Shown in pieces: positions 36,104 through 43,501 of a stretch of DNA of 64,000 nt. Numbering within the stretch: the stretch's first letter is position 1; each line of letters opens with the position of its first letter. The translations under genes and the position numbers were made by a program. The stretch covers positions 310,001-374,000 of the forward strand of contig NZ_SWJG01000001.1 in NCBI RefSeq assembly GCF_005870035.1, written 5' to 3'. Below the pieces are notes generated by a model that was not told the origin of the DNA, did not search any database, and saw only the letters and a list, made by a program, of their open reading frames with translations. The stretch is from Spirosoma lacussanchae. Lineage in GTDB: Bacteria > Bacteroidota > Bacteroidia > Cytophagales > Spirosomataceae.

Positions 36104-37330
36104 ATGGAAAAAATTAAGGTAGCAAATCCGGTTGTCGAACTGGATGGCGACGAAATGACCCGCATCATCTGGAAGTTCATCAAAGACAAGCTGATTCTGC
36201 CCTACGTTGACGTTGACATCAAATACTACGACCTCGGTATTGAATATCGCGACGAGACGAACGACCAGGTAACCATCGATGCCGCTAATGCAATCAAAGA
36301 ATACGGTGTTGGTATCAAGTGTGCCACCATTACGCCGGATGAAGACCGCGTAAAAGAATTTAACCTGAAACAGATGTGGAAATCGCCCAACGGGACTATC
36401 CGGAATATCCTGGATGGAACGGTATTCCGCGAGCCGATTGTGATGAGCAACGTGCCACGTCTGGTAACCAACTGGACCGCACCGATCATCGTAGGACGCC
36501 ATGCGTTCGGCGATCAGTACCGCGCTACGGATTTCCTGGTGCCGGGCAAAGGAAAGCTGACCATGAAGTTTGAAGGCGAAGACGGAACCGTACAGGAGTA
36601 CGAAGTTTTCAACTTCAAAGGTCCGGGTGTGGCCATGGGTATGTACAACGTCGATGAGTCGATTCGCGGTTTTGCCAAGGCCTGTTTCAACATGGCCCTG
36701 CAGAAGGGATGGCCGCTGTACCTTTCGACCAAGAATACGATCCTGAAGAAATACGACGGTCGTTTCAAGGACATCTTCCAGGAAATTTACGAAGCCGAAT
36801 TCAAAACCAAAGGCGTTCATTACGAACACCGCCTGATCGACGATATGGTGGCGTCGGCGCTGAAGTGGGAAGGTAATTTCGTATGGGCCTGCAAAAACTA
36901 CGACGGCGACGTACAGTCAGATACGGTAGCCCAGGGCTTTGGCTCGCTGGGTCTGATGACCTCGGTACTGGTTACGCCCGATGGTAAAACCATGGAAGCG
37001 GAAGCAGCCCACGGTACCGTTACCCGCCACTACCGCGAGTACCAGAAAGGCAATAAAACCAGTACCAACCCCATTGCCTCGATCTACGCCTGGACGCGTG
37101 GTCTGGCGTTCCGGGGGCAGCTGGATGGCAACCAGGAGCTGATCGATTTCGCTACGGCGCTCGAAGCAGTCTGCGTTGAAACGGTAGAAAGCGGCAAGAT
37201 GACCAAAGATCTGGCGTTGTCGGCTTATCCGGCTGGTACCAAGCTGGTAGCGGGTGAGCACTACCTCAATACAGAAGACTTCCTCGAAGCGCTGGACGAA
37301 AACCTGAAAGCAAAACGGGGCCTGGCTTAA
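36104..37330 (+). CDS. icd: NADP-dependent isocitrate dehydrogenase, eukaryotic-like type
   Basis: This 408-aa protein is complete. It starts [23 protein letters not shown], the typical N-terminus of subfamily II (eukaryotic-type) NADP isocitrate dehydrogenases. It shows [20 protein letters not shown], the substrate-binding region, [17 protein letters not shown], and the PROSITE-type signature [19 protein letters not shown]. It converts isocitrate to 2-oxoglutarate and CO2 in the TCA cycle and generates NADPH. It has its own promoter element and a strong terminator (37361-37408), so it is monocistronic. Confidence 0.98.
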   Translation: MEKIKVANPVVELDGDEMTRIIWKFIKDKLILPYVDVDIKYYDLGIEYRDETNDQVTIDAANAIKEYGVGIKCATITPDEDRVKEFNLKQMWKSPNGTIRNILDGTVFREPIVMSNVPRLVTNWTAPIIVGRHAFGDQYRATDFLVPGKGKLTMKFEGEDGTVQEYEVFNFKGPGVAMGMYNVDESIRGFAKACFNMALQKGWPLYLSTKNTILKKYDGRFKDIFQEIYEAEFKTKGVHYEHRLIDDMVASALKWEGNFVWACKNYDGDVQSDTVAQGFGSLGLMTSVLVTPDGKTMEAEAAHGTVTRHYREYQKGNKTSTNPIASIYAWTRGLAFRGQLDGNQELIDFATALEAVCVETVESGKMTKDLALSAYPAGTKLVAGEHYLNTEDFLEALDENLKAKRGLA

Positions 37331-37360
37331 TACCACCCTTTATTAGTAACGCTATACCCC

Positions 37361-37408
37361 CGTGCCACGGTGCAAAGCGATGCGTCGCCCAGCCGTGGCA
37401 CGATTTTT
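37361..37408 (+). terminator. Intrinsic terminator of icd
   Basis: A perfect 10-bp stem CGTGCCACGG/CCGTGGCACG (37361-37370 and 37393-37402) is followed by ATTTTTAA, 31 bp after the icd stop. Confidence 0.85.
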
Positions 37409-37430
37409 AACCCGTAAACCCTATATCCCT

Positions 37431-37826
37431 ATGAAATACCTACTCGTCAGTCTATTAACGGTCCTGACGCTCACTACCTACGCCGGTACCGAGCCGCCCC
37501 GCAAACCTATGAAAGCCAAAGCCCTGCAGCACATTGTGCTCTTTAAGTTCAAGCCCGAAACCACCCCCGAGAAAGTGGCCGAGATTGTAGCCGCTTTTGA
37601 AGCGCTGCCGTCGAAGATTAAAGAAATCAAAGGTTTCCAGTGGGGAACCAATAACAGCCCCGAAAAACTCGATAAAGGCCTGACCCATGCTTTCATCCTG
37701 ACGTTCGATAATGAAAAAGACCGCGATACCTACCTGCCTCATCCGGCTCACAAAGCTTTTGGCTCGGTAGTAGGCCCCTGGCTGGCCGACGTTACGGTGG
37801 TCGATTTCACCAACCAGGCGAAGTAG
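37431..37826 (+). CDS. Dabb-family (stress-responsive alpha/beta barrel) protein, secreted
   Basis: The protein has 131 aa from the ATG at 37431; the frame upstream of that is inside the icd terminator. A signal peptide (MKYLLVSLLTVLTLTTYAG) is followed by LQHIVLFKFKPETTPEKVAEIVAAFEALP and GFQWGTNNSPEKLDKGLTHAFILTFDNEKDRDTYLPHPAHKAF. This is the typical Dabb/stress-response alpha-beta barrel pattern with its conserved HxVLFKF and HP-AH blocks. The role of exported members is not known. A 22-bp perfect hairpin follows 14 bp after the stop, so the gene is probably its own transcription unit. Confidence 0.88.
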   Translation: MKYLLVSLLTVLTLTTYAGTEPPRKPMKAKALQHIVLFKFKPETTPEKVAEIVAAFEALPSKIKEIKGFQWGTNNSPEKLDKGLTHAFILTFDNEKDRDTYLPHPAHKAFGSVVGPWLADVTVVDFTNQAK

Positions 37827-37840
37827 AAAAAGAAACAGAC

Positions 37841-37891
37841 TATGCCACTGTAAAAAAGCGCCCATTACAGGCGCTTTTTTACAGTGGCATA
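37841..37891. terminator. Bidirectional terminator, perfect 22-bp stem
   Basis: The arms 37841-37862 and 37870-37891 are perfectly complementary with a 7-nt loop (CATTACA). The T run TTTTTT in the right arm (and A run in the left) makes termination possible in both directions, although the flanking genes are both on the plus strand. Confidence 0.8.
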
Positions 37892-37977
37892 AAAGCTTTC
37901 GGTAGTTATAATCAGATAAAACAGTATTTTACATTCGTTTTTAGGTGATTATATCCACTCATACAGGTTAAAACTAA

Positions 37978-38838
37978 ATGAGTTCGCGAAGCCTGCTTAG
38001 TATTTCGGTAGCTGCAGTGGCCATAATGGTAGTTGTTTTGGACTCTGCGGTTATGTCGTTTGTTGAAAACACCTTACCCGCTATTTTCCAGAAATACTAT
38101 GCTCCTGTCATTCTGGGACTAGTTGTCTTCATCGCAACTACGCTGCGGTATATTGGGCAGCGGCTTACCCGAATTGAGCTTCAGGAGATAGCCAGAACCA
38201 GGCTGAACGAATTATTTGATACGCTCAAGAAAAACGAAGGGAAGATTAAATCGAATCAATACCTGGAAAGTTTACAAGAAAACATTATAGATGAAGCACG
38301 GCAACAGATTGATGGGATCGGTACCATAACCCCACATCACCCGCTAACGGTCAACAATGAATTTCAGCGTATTCAGTACATAAGACATCTTTTCAAGAAC
38401 AATCAGTGTAAGGAAATAATAGCCGTTACCTATGATATTAATAACTATTTTCTGAATTTCTGGGGCGGGCAAAACTATGATGAATTTATCAAAGTAAACA
38501 AATTTGCTGCTAAGCGGGCTACTATTAAGCGTTACTTTATTGTCAACAAAGTCGAATTTGAAGACCCCCGAAACGAGAAGCGATTACTGTACAACCAAAT
38601 TTTGAGCGGGCTGAGTAACACGAAAAAGATTACCCACAAACTCATCTATGAGGAGGATTTATTGAGACTGGCGCCCGACTTTCCGAAGCGTAGCTTTCTG
38701 CTGATCGATAATTTTATCACCAGTGAGATTAAATACGGAAGCGAACGGGGTTACCTGGCCTTTGGTGAGCAGGAAAGCATCGTTCAATTAAAAAACCGAC
38801 ATCGGAAACTCACCGAAATCAGATCTGCCTCTTCGTAA
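37978..38838 (+). CDS. Membrane-anchored protein of unknown function, AT-rich
   Basis: I do not recognise the family of this 286-aa protein. It has two N-terminal hydrophobic helices (LLSISVAAVAIMVVVLDSAVM and YYAPVILGLVVFIATTLRY), then a coiled-coil-like stretch rich in Leu, Arg and Glu (RLTRIELQEIARTRLNELFDTLKKNEGK). A soluble domain of about 170 residues follows with IRHLFKNNQCKEIIAVTYDINNYFLNFWGG, IKRYFIVNKVEF and FLLIDNFITSEIKYG. The end of the soluble part vaguely recalls phospholipase D-like or nuclease-like folds, but no HKD motif is present. Base composition is clearly more AT-rich than its neighbours, which suggests transfer. Its stop lies 3 bp before that of the convergent DPP4 gene. 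Confidence 0.6.
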   Translation: MSSRSLLSISVAAVAIMVVVLDSAVMSFVENTLPAIFQKYYAPVILGLVVFIATTLRYIGQRLTRIELQEIARTRLNELFDTLKKNEGKIKSNQYLESLQENIIDEARQQIDGIGTITPHHPLTVNNEFQRIQYIRHLFKNNQCKEIIAVTYDINNYFLNFWGGQNYDEFIKVNKFAAKRATIKRYFIVNKVEFEDPRNEKRLLYNQILSGLSNTKKITHKLIYEEDLLRLAPDFPKRSFLLIDNFITSEIKYGSERGYLAFGEQESIVQLKNRHRKLTEIRSASS

Positions 38839-38841
38839 GGA

Positions 38842-41025
38842 CTACAGGTTTTTCTCCAGAAAATCGGTCATCATCGTGTACAGGTGCAGGCGGGTGTTGC
38901 CGCCGTAGATGCCGTGGTTCCGGTTGGGGTAGTAGAACGACTGGAACTGCTTGTTGGCCGCTACCAGCGCGTTCTCGAACGCAACGGAATTCTGGAAATG
39001 AACGTTGTCGTCGCCGGTGCCGTGTACGAGCAGGAATGGGCCGCGTAGCTTGGCCGCGTGGGTAACTGGCGAGTTATCGTCGTAGCCACTGGCGTTTTCC
39101 TGCGGGCGTTTGAGGTAGCGCTCCGTATAGATCGAGTCGTAAAACCGCCAGTTGGTAACGGGCGCAACAGCAATGCCGGTCTTGAACACGTCGGCACCCA
39201 GCGTCATGCAGAGGGATGTCATGTAGCCGCCGTAGCTCCAGCCCCAGATGCCAACCCGGGCCGGGTCAACGTAAGGCAGGGTTTTCAGATACCGGGCCGT
39301 TGCCATCTGGTCTTCGGTTTCGAGCTTGCCCAGCTGGGCGTAGGTAACCGTACGGAAAGCCGCTCCGCGCGCGCCCGTCCCCCGATTATCGACCGATACA
39401 ATGACGTACCCTTTCTGCGCCAGCGTCTGGTACCAGAAGAAGTCGCGGGCGTCCCAGTCGTTTTTCACCGTCTGCGAGCCAGGCCCGCCATAGACGAACA
39501 TCAGCACCGGGTATTTTTTGGTCGAGTCGAAGTCGGCCGGGCGAATCATCCAGCCATTGAGGTCGGTCGACCCGTCGGCGGCTTTGGTCCGGAAGAATCG
39601 CTTCGGGCTGATCCGGTAGCCGGCCAGCCTGGTTTTGAGCGCGCTGTTCGACTCCAGCACCCGCAGATCGGTGGTCGACTGGGTGTTGCGGAGACTGACC
39701 GTTGTTGGAGCCGAAGCGGAGGCATGATACAGCAGATAGTACGAAAAGTCGGGACTGAAGTCGGCCCGGTGGGTACCGGGCTGGGTGGTAAGCCGCTGCT
39801 TGTTCTGGCCGTCCAGCCCGATTCGGTAGAGGTGGCGTTCCAGGGGCGAGTCTTCGGTAGAGAGGTAATACACGAGCTGTTTTTTCTCGTCGATTCCTAC
39901 GATACTAAACGCTTCGAACGTACCGTCGCCGGTAATGGGCCGGATCAGTTTACCCGCCATACTGTACAGGTAGAGGTGCTTGTAGCCGCTGCGTTCGCTG
40001 CTCCAGACAAACGATTTGCCATCGGCCAGGTACGTCAGATCGTCGGTAAACTCCAGGTCCACATACGTAGGGCTCGACTCGGTCAGCACCGTAGTGGCCG
40101 CCCCGCTGGCTGCATTCACGTGCAGCAGGTCGAGCTGGTTCTGTAACCGGTTGAGCCGGCGGATCGACAGCAGCGCCGGGTCTTTGGTCCACTGAATTCG
40201 AGGCAGGTAAATGTCGGTATTGGTGCCGGTCTGCGCCTGTATTTTCTTCGTCGTCGTTACGTCGGCTATCCAGACCGTTACAACGGAGTTGGCTTCGCCG
40301 GCTTTGGGGTATTTGAAGCGGTAATCGGTGGGGTATAATTCCCCCCAGAGCTGCATGTTATATTCCGGAACCCGGCTTTCGTCGAACCGAATCCAGGCCA
40401 GGCGCCGACTGTCGGGCGACCACTCGAAGGCGCGGGCCATGCTGAACTCTTCTTCGTAGACCCAGTCGGCGCCCCCGTTGATAATGGCGTTACGTTTGCC
40501 ATCCGTTGTGAGCCGGGTTTCTTTCCCCGACTGCAGATCGACTACAAAGAGGTCGTTATCCCGAACAAAAGCCACCCGTTTCCCATCGGGTGAGAATGTA
40601 GCGTATTGCTGCTTGCCGGCCTGGCTGAGTGGTTTCAGCTGGTTGGTCGTCAGGTCGTAGACGTAAAAGTCGGCCTTGCTGGACCGGCGGTAGATCGGCT
40701 CTTCGTTGGTTGTCAGCAGAAGCTTGCGCTCATCGGCCGAGAGCTGGTAGCTGTCGACGTGAACGGCTTTGCCGGTGCCGGTTACGGTGTTTTTGCGCTC
40801 ATCGAAGAGGGTCTCTACGGCGCTGCCCGTTGTGATGCTGAACCGATCGATGCGACCGCCGTCGAGGGTAGTGTAGAAACCACCCGTTTTCATCCAGTTT
40901 ACGCCCGATACCGAACGCTGGTTGAAGACACCCTGGCTGCGCCCCCAGATGTCGTCGAGAGTAACGGGTTTCTGCGCCAGTACAAGGCCTGGTAGGATAA
41001 TCAGCAGACTAAGAAATCGGAGCAT
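38842..41025 (-). CDS. Dipeptidyl peptidase IV-like serine peptidase, S9B
   Basis: This 727-aa protein has a signal peptide (MLRFLSLLIILPGLVLAQ), a beta-propeller region (about 50-480, with YTLDGG-type and VYDLTTNQL blades) and a C-terminal alpha/beta-hydrolase. The active-site triad is Ser597 (GWSYGGY), Asp673 (GTGDDNVH) and His704 (NRNHGIYGG). A double-Glu-containing VYEEEFSMARAFEWSPD matches the substrate N-terminus anchor of DPP4. It should remove X-Pro or X-Ala dipeptides in the periplasm, feeding peptide uptake. The YcxB-like gene ends 54 bp upstream on the same strand, so a shared transcript is possible. Confidence 0.95.
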   Translation of the reverse strand: MLRFLSLLIILPGLVLAQKPVTLDDIWGRSQGVFNQRSVSGVNWMKTGGFYTTLDGGRIDRFSITTGSAVETLFDERKNTVTGTGKAVHVDSYQLSADERKLLLTTNEEPIYRRSSKADFYVYDLTTNQLKPLSQAGKQQYATFSPDGKRVAFVRDNDLFVVDLQSGKETRLTTDGKRNAIINGGADWVYEEEFSMARAFEWSPDSRRLAWIRFDESRVPEYNMQLWGELYPTDYRFKYPKAGEANSVVTVWIADVTTTKKIQAQTGTNTDIYLPRIQWTKDPALLSIRRLNRLQNQLDLLHVNAASGAATTVLTESSPTYVDLEFTDDLTYLADGKSFVWSSERSGYKHLYLYSMAGKLIRPITGDGTFEAFSIVGIDEKKQLVYYLSTEDSPLERHLYRIGLDGQNKQRLTTQPGTHRADFSPDFSYYLLYHASASAPTTVSLRNTQSTTDLRVLESNSALKTRLAGYRISPKRFFRTKAADGSTDLNGWMIRPADFDSTKKYPVLMFVYGGPGSQTVKNDWDARDFFWYQTLAQKGYVIVSVDNRGTGARGAAFRTVTYAQLGKLETEDQMATARYLKTLPYVDPARVGIWGWSYGGYMTSLCMTLGADVFKTGIAVAPVTNWRFYDSIYTERYLKRPQENASGYDDNSPVTHAAKLRGPFLLVHGTGDDNVHFQNSVAFENALVAANKQFQSFYYPNRNHGIYGGNTRLHLYTMMTDFLEKNL

Positions 41026-41079
41026 ACGGGTTGTGTGCCAATAAGGCCAGATGAGTGTGAGACGACCAGGGCCAGACCA

Positions 41080-41670
41080 CTACTTGGTGGTTTCGGCCGG
41101 AAGCGCCGGACTGTCGGGCAGCAGGCCTTTGCGCCGGAGCAGGGCATCCGTAAAACGAAGGTCGTTATCGCTGTTGAAAATGCTGAACGGCAGATACAGG
41201 AACTGGGCTTTGGAAAGACCTTTCGTAACCACGCGGGCAATCCAGGTCGCCTTCACATTTTTCATGGCTTCGGTATTATCCAGAAAGAGGATGTAGGCGT
41301 CTTTGTCCTTGATAACGCTGTCGATCTGATTCCATTTTAGCAGGCCCCCTTCTTTGGCGTTGATGCGCATCAGGATCTGGCGGCTATCGATTTCGTAGAC
41401 GTATTTCTGAAACAGGGCTTTGCTCTGTTCCATCTGGGCAATGCCTGTAATCTGTACGGCCCAGAACAGCACGTACAGGATCGTCAGGAGCACAATGACG
41501 ATGTAAATCCAGTAGTTAGGATACGCTCCGGTGATGTTCAGAACCACGTTCAGCAGGATCAGTCCCAGCGGTACAAAGGCCCATTTCCAGTTCTCCTTCA
41601 GCCACTGCCGCAGGGCAATGTTGATGTACGTCTTTTGGTCTAATGCGTATTTTTTTGTCTTAACAATCAT
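41080..41670 (-). CDS. YcxB-like membrane protein
   Basis: The protein has 196 aa from the ATG at 41670 (MIVKTKKYALDQKTY). Two helices lie at about residues 28-45 and 52-72 (KWAFVPLGLILLNVVLNI, YWIYIVIVLLTILYVLFWAV). The C-terminal half, KYVYEIDSRQILMRINAKEGGLLKWNQIDSVIKDKDAYILFLDN then FLYLPFSIFNSDNDLRFTDALLR, fits the YcxB-like C-terminal domain. Its function is unknown. A perfect TAnnTTTG element (minus strand, 41698-41691) lies 20 bp before the start. Confidence 0.7.
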   Translation of the reverse strand: MIVKTKKYALDQKTYINIALRQWLKENWKWAFVPLGLILLNVVLNITGAYPNYWIYIVIVLLTILYVLFWAVQITGIAQMEQSKALFQKYVYEIDSRQILMRINAKEGGLLKWNQIDSVIKDKDAYILFLDNTEAMKNVKATWIARVVTKGLSKAQFLYLPFSIFNSDNDLRFTDALLRRKGLLPDSPALPAETTK

Positions 41671-41690
41671 GGCACTTTCGTGAGAAAGCG

Positions 41691-41698
41691 CAAAGATA
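41691..41698 (-). promoter_or_regulatory. TAnnTTTG promoter element
   Basis: TATCTTTG on the minus strand, 20 bp before the start of the YcxB-like gene. No good -33 element was seen. Confidence 0.55.
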
Positions 41699-41817
41699 CG
41701 GATTGTTAGGTGGAAAGGGAGAATAGGGCACACGAAAGGGAAAGGCCCCAAGGGCCTGTAATTTCGTTCCGTGACCGACTTTTCTCATCTTTACAGCGTA
41801 AATGGTTTTACCTGCGC

Positions 41818-42330
41818 ATGAATACCATCCAGCCAACGCTGATTCTTACTCCTGAGCAGATTCGTCAGAAAATCCGGCGGATTGCTTTCCAGATATACGA
41901 AACCAATTTTGAAGAGCCGGCTCTGCTGCTGGCCGGCGTTTCGGGCGAGGGCTACGTGCTGGCCCAGGCCCTGGCGCAGGAGTTACAGCGAATTGCCCCT
42001 TTTTCGGTAGAACTGCTACAGCTTCGGCTCGACAAAACCCAGCCCGCCCAGCCGCCCGTCGAAGCCAGCGGATCGGTTACCGACTTTACCGATAAAGTGG
42101 TAATCGTGGTCGATGACGTGTTGTATACCGGCCGAACGCTGGCATTCAGTCTACAGCCTTTCTTGTCGGTACCGATCCGCAAGCTGCAGGTAGCGGTGCT
42201 GGTCGACCGCAACTACCCCCGCTACCCCGTCTCTGCCGACTACAAAGGCTACGAACTCAGCACCACCCTGACCGACCACGTCGATGTGGTCCTGAGTGAT
42301 GACACCCGAATGGGCGTCTACCTCCGCTGA
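41818..42330 (+). CDS. pyrR: PyrR-like phosphoribosyltransferase
   Basis: The protein has 170 aa from the ATG at 41818. The PRPP-binding loop is VVIVVDDVLYTGRTL, the exact 13-residue-type signature of type I phosphoribosyltransferases. Flanking blocks LAGVSGEGYVLAQAL and VAVLVDRNYPRYPVSADYKGYEL, and the VDVVLSDDTRMGVYL ending, resemble PyrR, the uracil phosphoribosyltransferase that can also be an RNA-binding attenuator of pyrimidine genes. No pyr genes or attenuator lie next to it, so a regulatory role is not shown. A weak hairpin (42374-42392) follows. Confidence 0.8.
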   Translation: MNTIQPTLILTPEQIRQKIRRIAFQIYETNFEEPALLLAGVSGEGYVLAQALAQELQRIAPFSVELLQLRLDKTQPAQPPVEASGSVTDFTDKVVIVVDDVLYTGRTLAFSLQPFLSVPIRKLQVAVLVDRNYPRYPVSADYKGYELSTTLTDHVDVVLSDDTRMGVYLR

Positions 42331-42373
42331 GCGTAACCAACCCAACTGTATCACCCCGACTGTGCCGCCAGGC

Positions 42374-42396
42374 CGGTCAATGGTGTTGACCGTATT
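42374..42396 (+). terminator. Possible weak terminator
   Basis: A 7-bp dyad CGGTCAA/TTGACCG (42374-42380, 42386-42392) with a 5-nt loop is followed by TATTAAAAA rather than a T run. It lies 44 bp after the PyrR-like gene; termination is doubtful. Confidence 0.35.
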
Positions 42397-42446
42397 AAAA
42401 AGTAATAAACAGTAAAGCCAGCACGAACCCGCAGACATCCGCTGTG

Positions 42447-42493
42447 TTAAATTTATTCATGCGTTCTCCTTGCCGACATATGAATAAATTTAA
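42447..42493. promoter_or_regulatory. Perfect 14-bp AT-rich inverted repeat
   Basis: TTAAATTTATTCAT (42447-42460) and ATGAATAAATTTAA (42480-42493) are perfect inverted copies separated by 19 bp. They lie 66 bp before the beta-barrel gene at 42560 and could be an operator or cruciform. No T tract follows, so a terminator is less likely. Confidence 0.4.
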
Positions 42494-42559
42494 TGTATCT
42501 GTTCTGTAGATAATATGTGATAAAGCCTAGATTCGCGGCTCAATCTATTAACTACAGTT

Positions 42560-43165
42560 ATGAAAAAGTATGTACGCATAGTAGCTGTGCTGGTCCTGCT
42601 GCTGGGATGCTGGCTGGTACCAGGCCGGGCGCAGGCGCAAATTCAGCTGAACCTAACCGGAAACTACCTGGCCCCCGTCGAATCAGGCTCTTCGTTTTCC
42701 GATGGATTATGGGGGGGCGGAGCTACCGGGCGCTATTTCCTGAACCAGAATCTGGCCGTTGGGCTAAACGCGCGGTATTTTACCCGGCGTGAATCGGCCA
42801 GTGGCAGCGGAGGAGGAATTACGGCGACGGCCACAGCTAACTTTAATATACTCCAGGTTACGGGCCAGGCGGAGTATTTCTTTAGCGAAGCGGCTTACCC
42901 GCTGCGTCCCTACGCAGGGCTGGAAGCGGGTATGTACCGCTCTGCTTATAAATTAGACCTGACGACCAATGCCGGTGTCGGTGGGACTGATTCGGACAAC
43001 GTGACCAATTTTGGTATCGCTCCCAAGGCGGGCGTACAGTACGCGATCACCTCAGCGCTGGGTGTTAATTTTGATGCCGGTCTGCACCTTATTTTCGGTG
43101 AGGGCGGTACGAGCAAAGCGCTGCTGCTGGGTCTGGGTGTCTATTACAACCTGGGTAGCAATTAG
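42560..43165 (+). CDS. Outer-membrane beta-barrel protein (OmpX/OmpA-barrel-like)
   Basis: The 201-aa protein starts with a signal peptide (MKKYVRIVAVLVLLLGCWLVPGRAQAQ). Eight or so amphipathic strands follow, for example IQLNLTGNYLAPV, TGRYFLNQNLAVGLNARYF, VTGQAEYFFSEAAYPLRPYAGLEAGMY, and KALLLGLGVYYNLG at the end. The repeated LNA/GLEAG/GV-Y patterns are typical of small outer-membrane barrels in Bacteroidota. The protein probably spans the outer membrane; its precise role is unknown. A 14-bp inverted repeat upstream and a 23-bp hairpin downstream delimit it. Confidence 0.75.
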   Translation: MKKYVRIVAVLVLLLGCWLVPGRAQAQIQLNLTGNYLAPVESGSSFSDGLWGGGATGRYFLNQNLAVGLNARYFTRRESASGSGGGITATATANFNILQVTGQAEYFFSEAAYPLRPYAGLEAGMYRSAYKLDLTTNAGVGGTDSDNVTNFGIAPKAGVQYAITSALGVNFDAGLHLIFGEGGTSKALLLGLGVYYNLGSN

Positions 43166-43179
43166 AAGCACTCGCACGA

Positions 43180-43235
43180 AAAAGGTCATTTCCCCCTCAG
43201 CGGATGGTCAGTCGCTGAGGGGGAAATGACCTTTT
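43180..43235. terminator. Bidirectional terminator, perfect 23-bp stem
   Basis: The arms 43180-43202 and 43213-43235 are perfectly complementary with a 10-nt loop and end in AAAA/TTTT. It separates the convergent genes at 42560 and 43236, abutting the stop codon of the latter. Confidence 0.85.
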
Positions 43236-43412
43236 TTAGCCTTTCGTATTACGAATCAGGCTAATGCCGGCGAAGAAAAAGATACCGCCCAGAATCAGGT
43301 AAACGAACGAAGCCTGCGCTACGCCCCCTTTAGTGAAGTCGATGCCGCCGTAGATCAGACCAACCAGTCCGACCAGGGTGAGAATAAGGCCGAGTATGCT
43401 TTTTGTGTTCAT
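43236..43412 (-). CDS. Small two-helix membrane protein
   Basis: This 58-aa protein uses the ATG at 43412 (MNTKSILGLILTLVG). Two helices, LGLILTLVGLVGLIYGGI and ASFVYLILGGIFFFAGISL, cover nearly all of it, ending RNTKG. It is too small for a confident family assignment. The stop codon touches the hairpin at 43180-43235. Its role is unknown. Confidence 0.6.
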   Translation of the reverse strand: MNTKSILGLILTLVGLVGLIYGGIDFTKGGVAQASFVYLILGGIFFFAGISLIRNTKG

Positions 43413-43501
43413 CGTTGAGTCAGTAGAGTGAATGATGATTTCCGGGTAGATAACTCGAAAACAGACCGAGTGTCCCAAAAAATCAGTTCCTGACCCAAGT
43501 C

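Noticed and set aside
39058..40146. 362-codon frame antisense to the DPP4-like gene
   Set aside because: It overlaps the peptidase on the other strand and lacks any recognisable motif.
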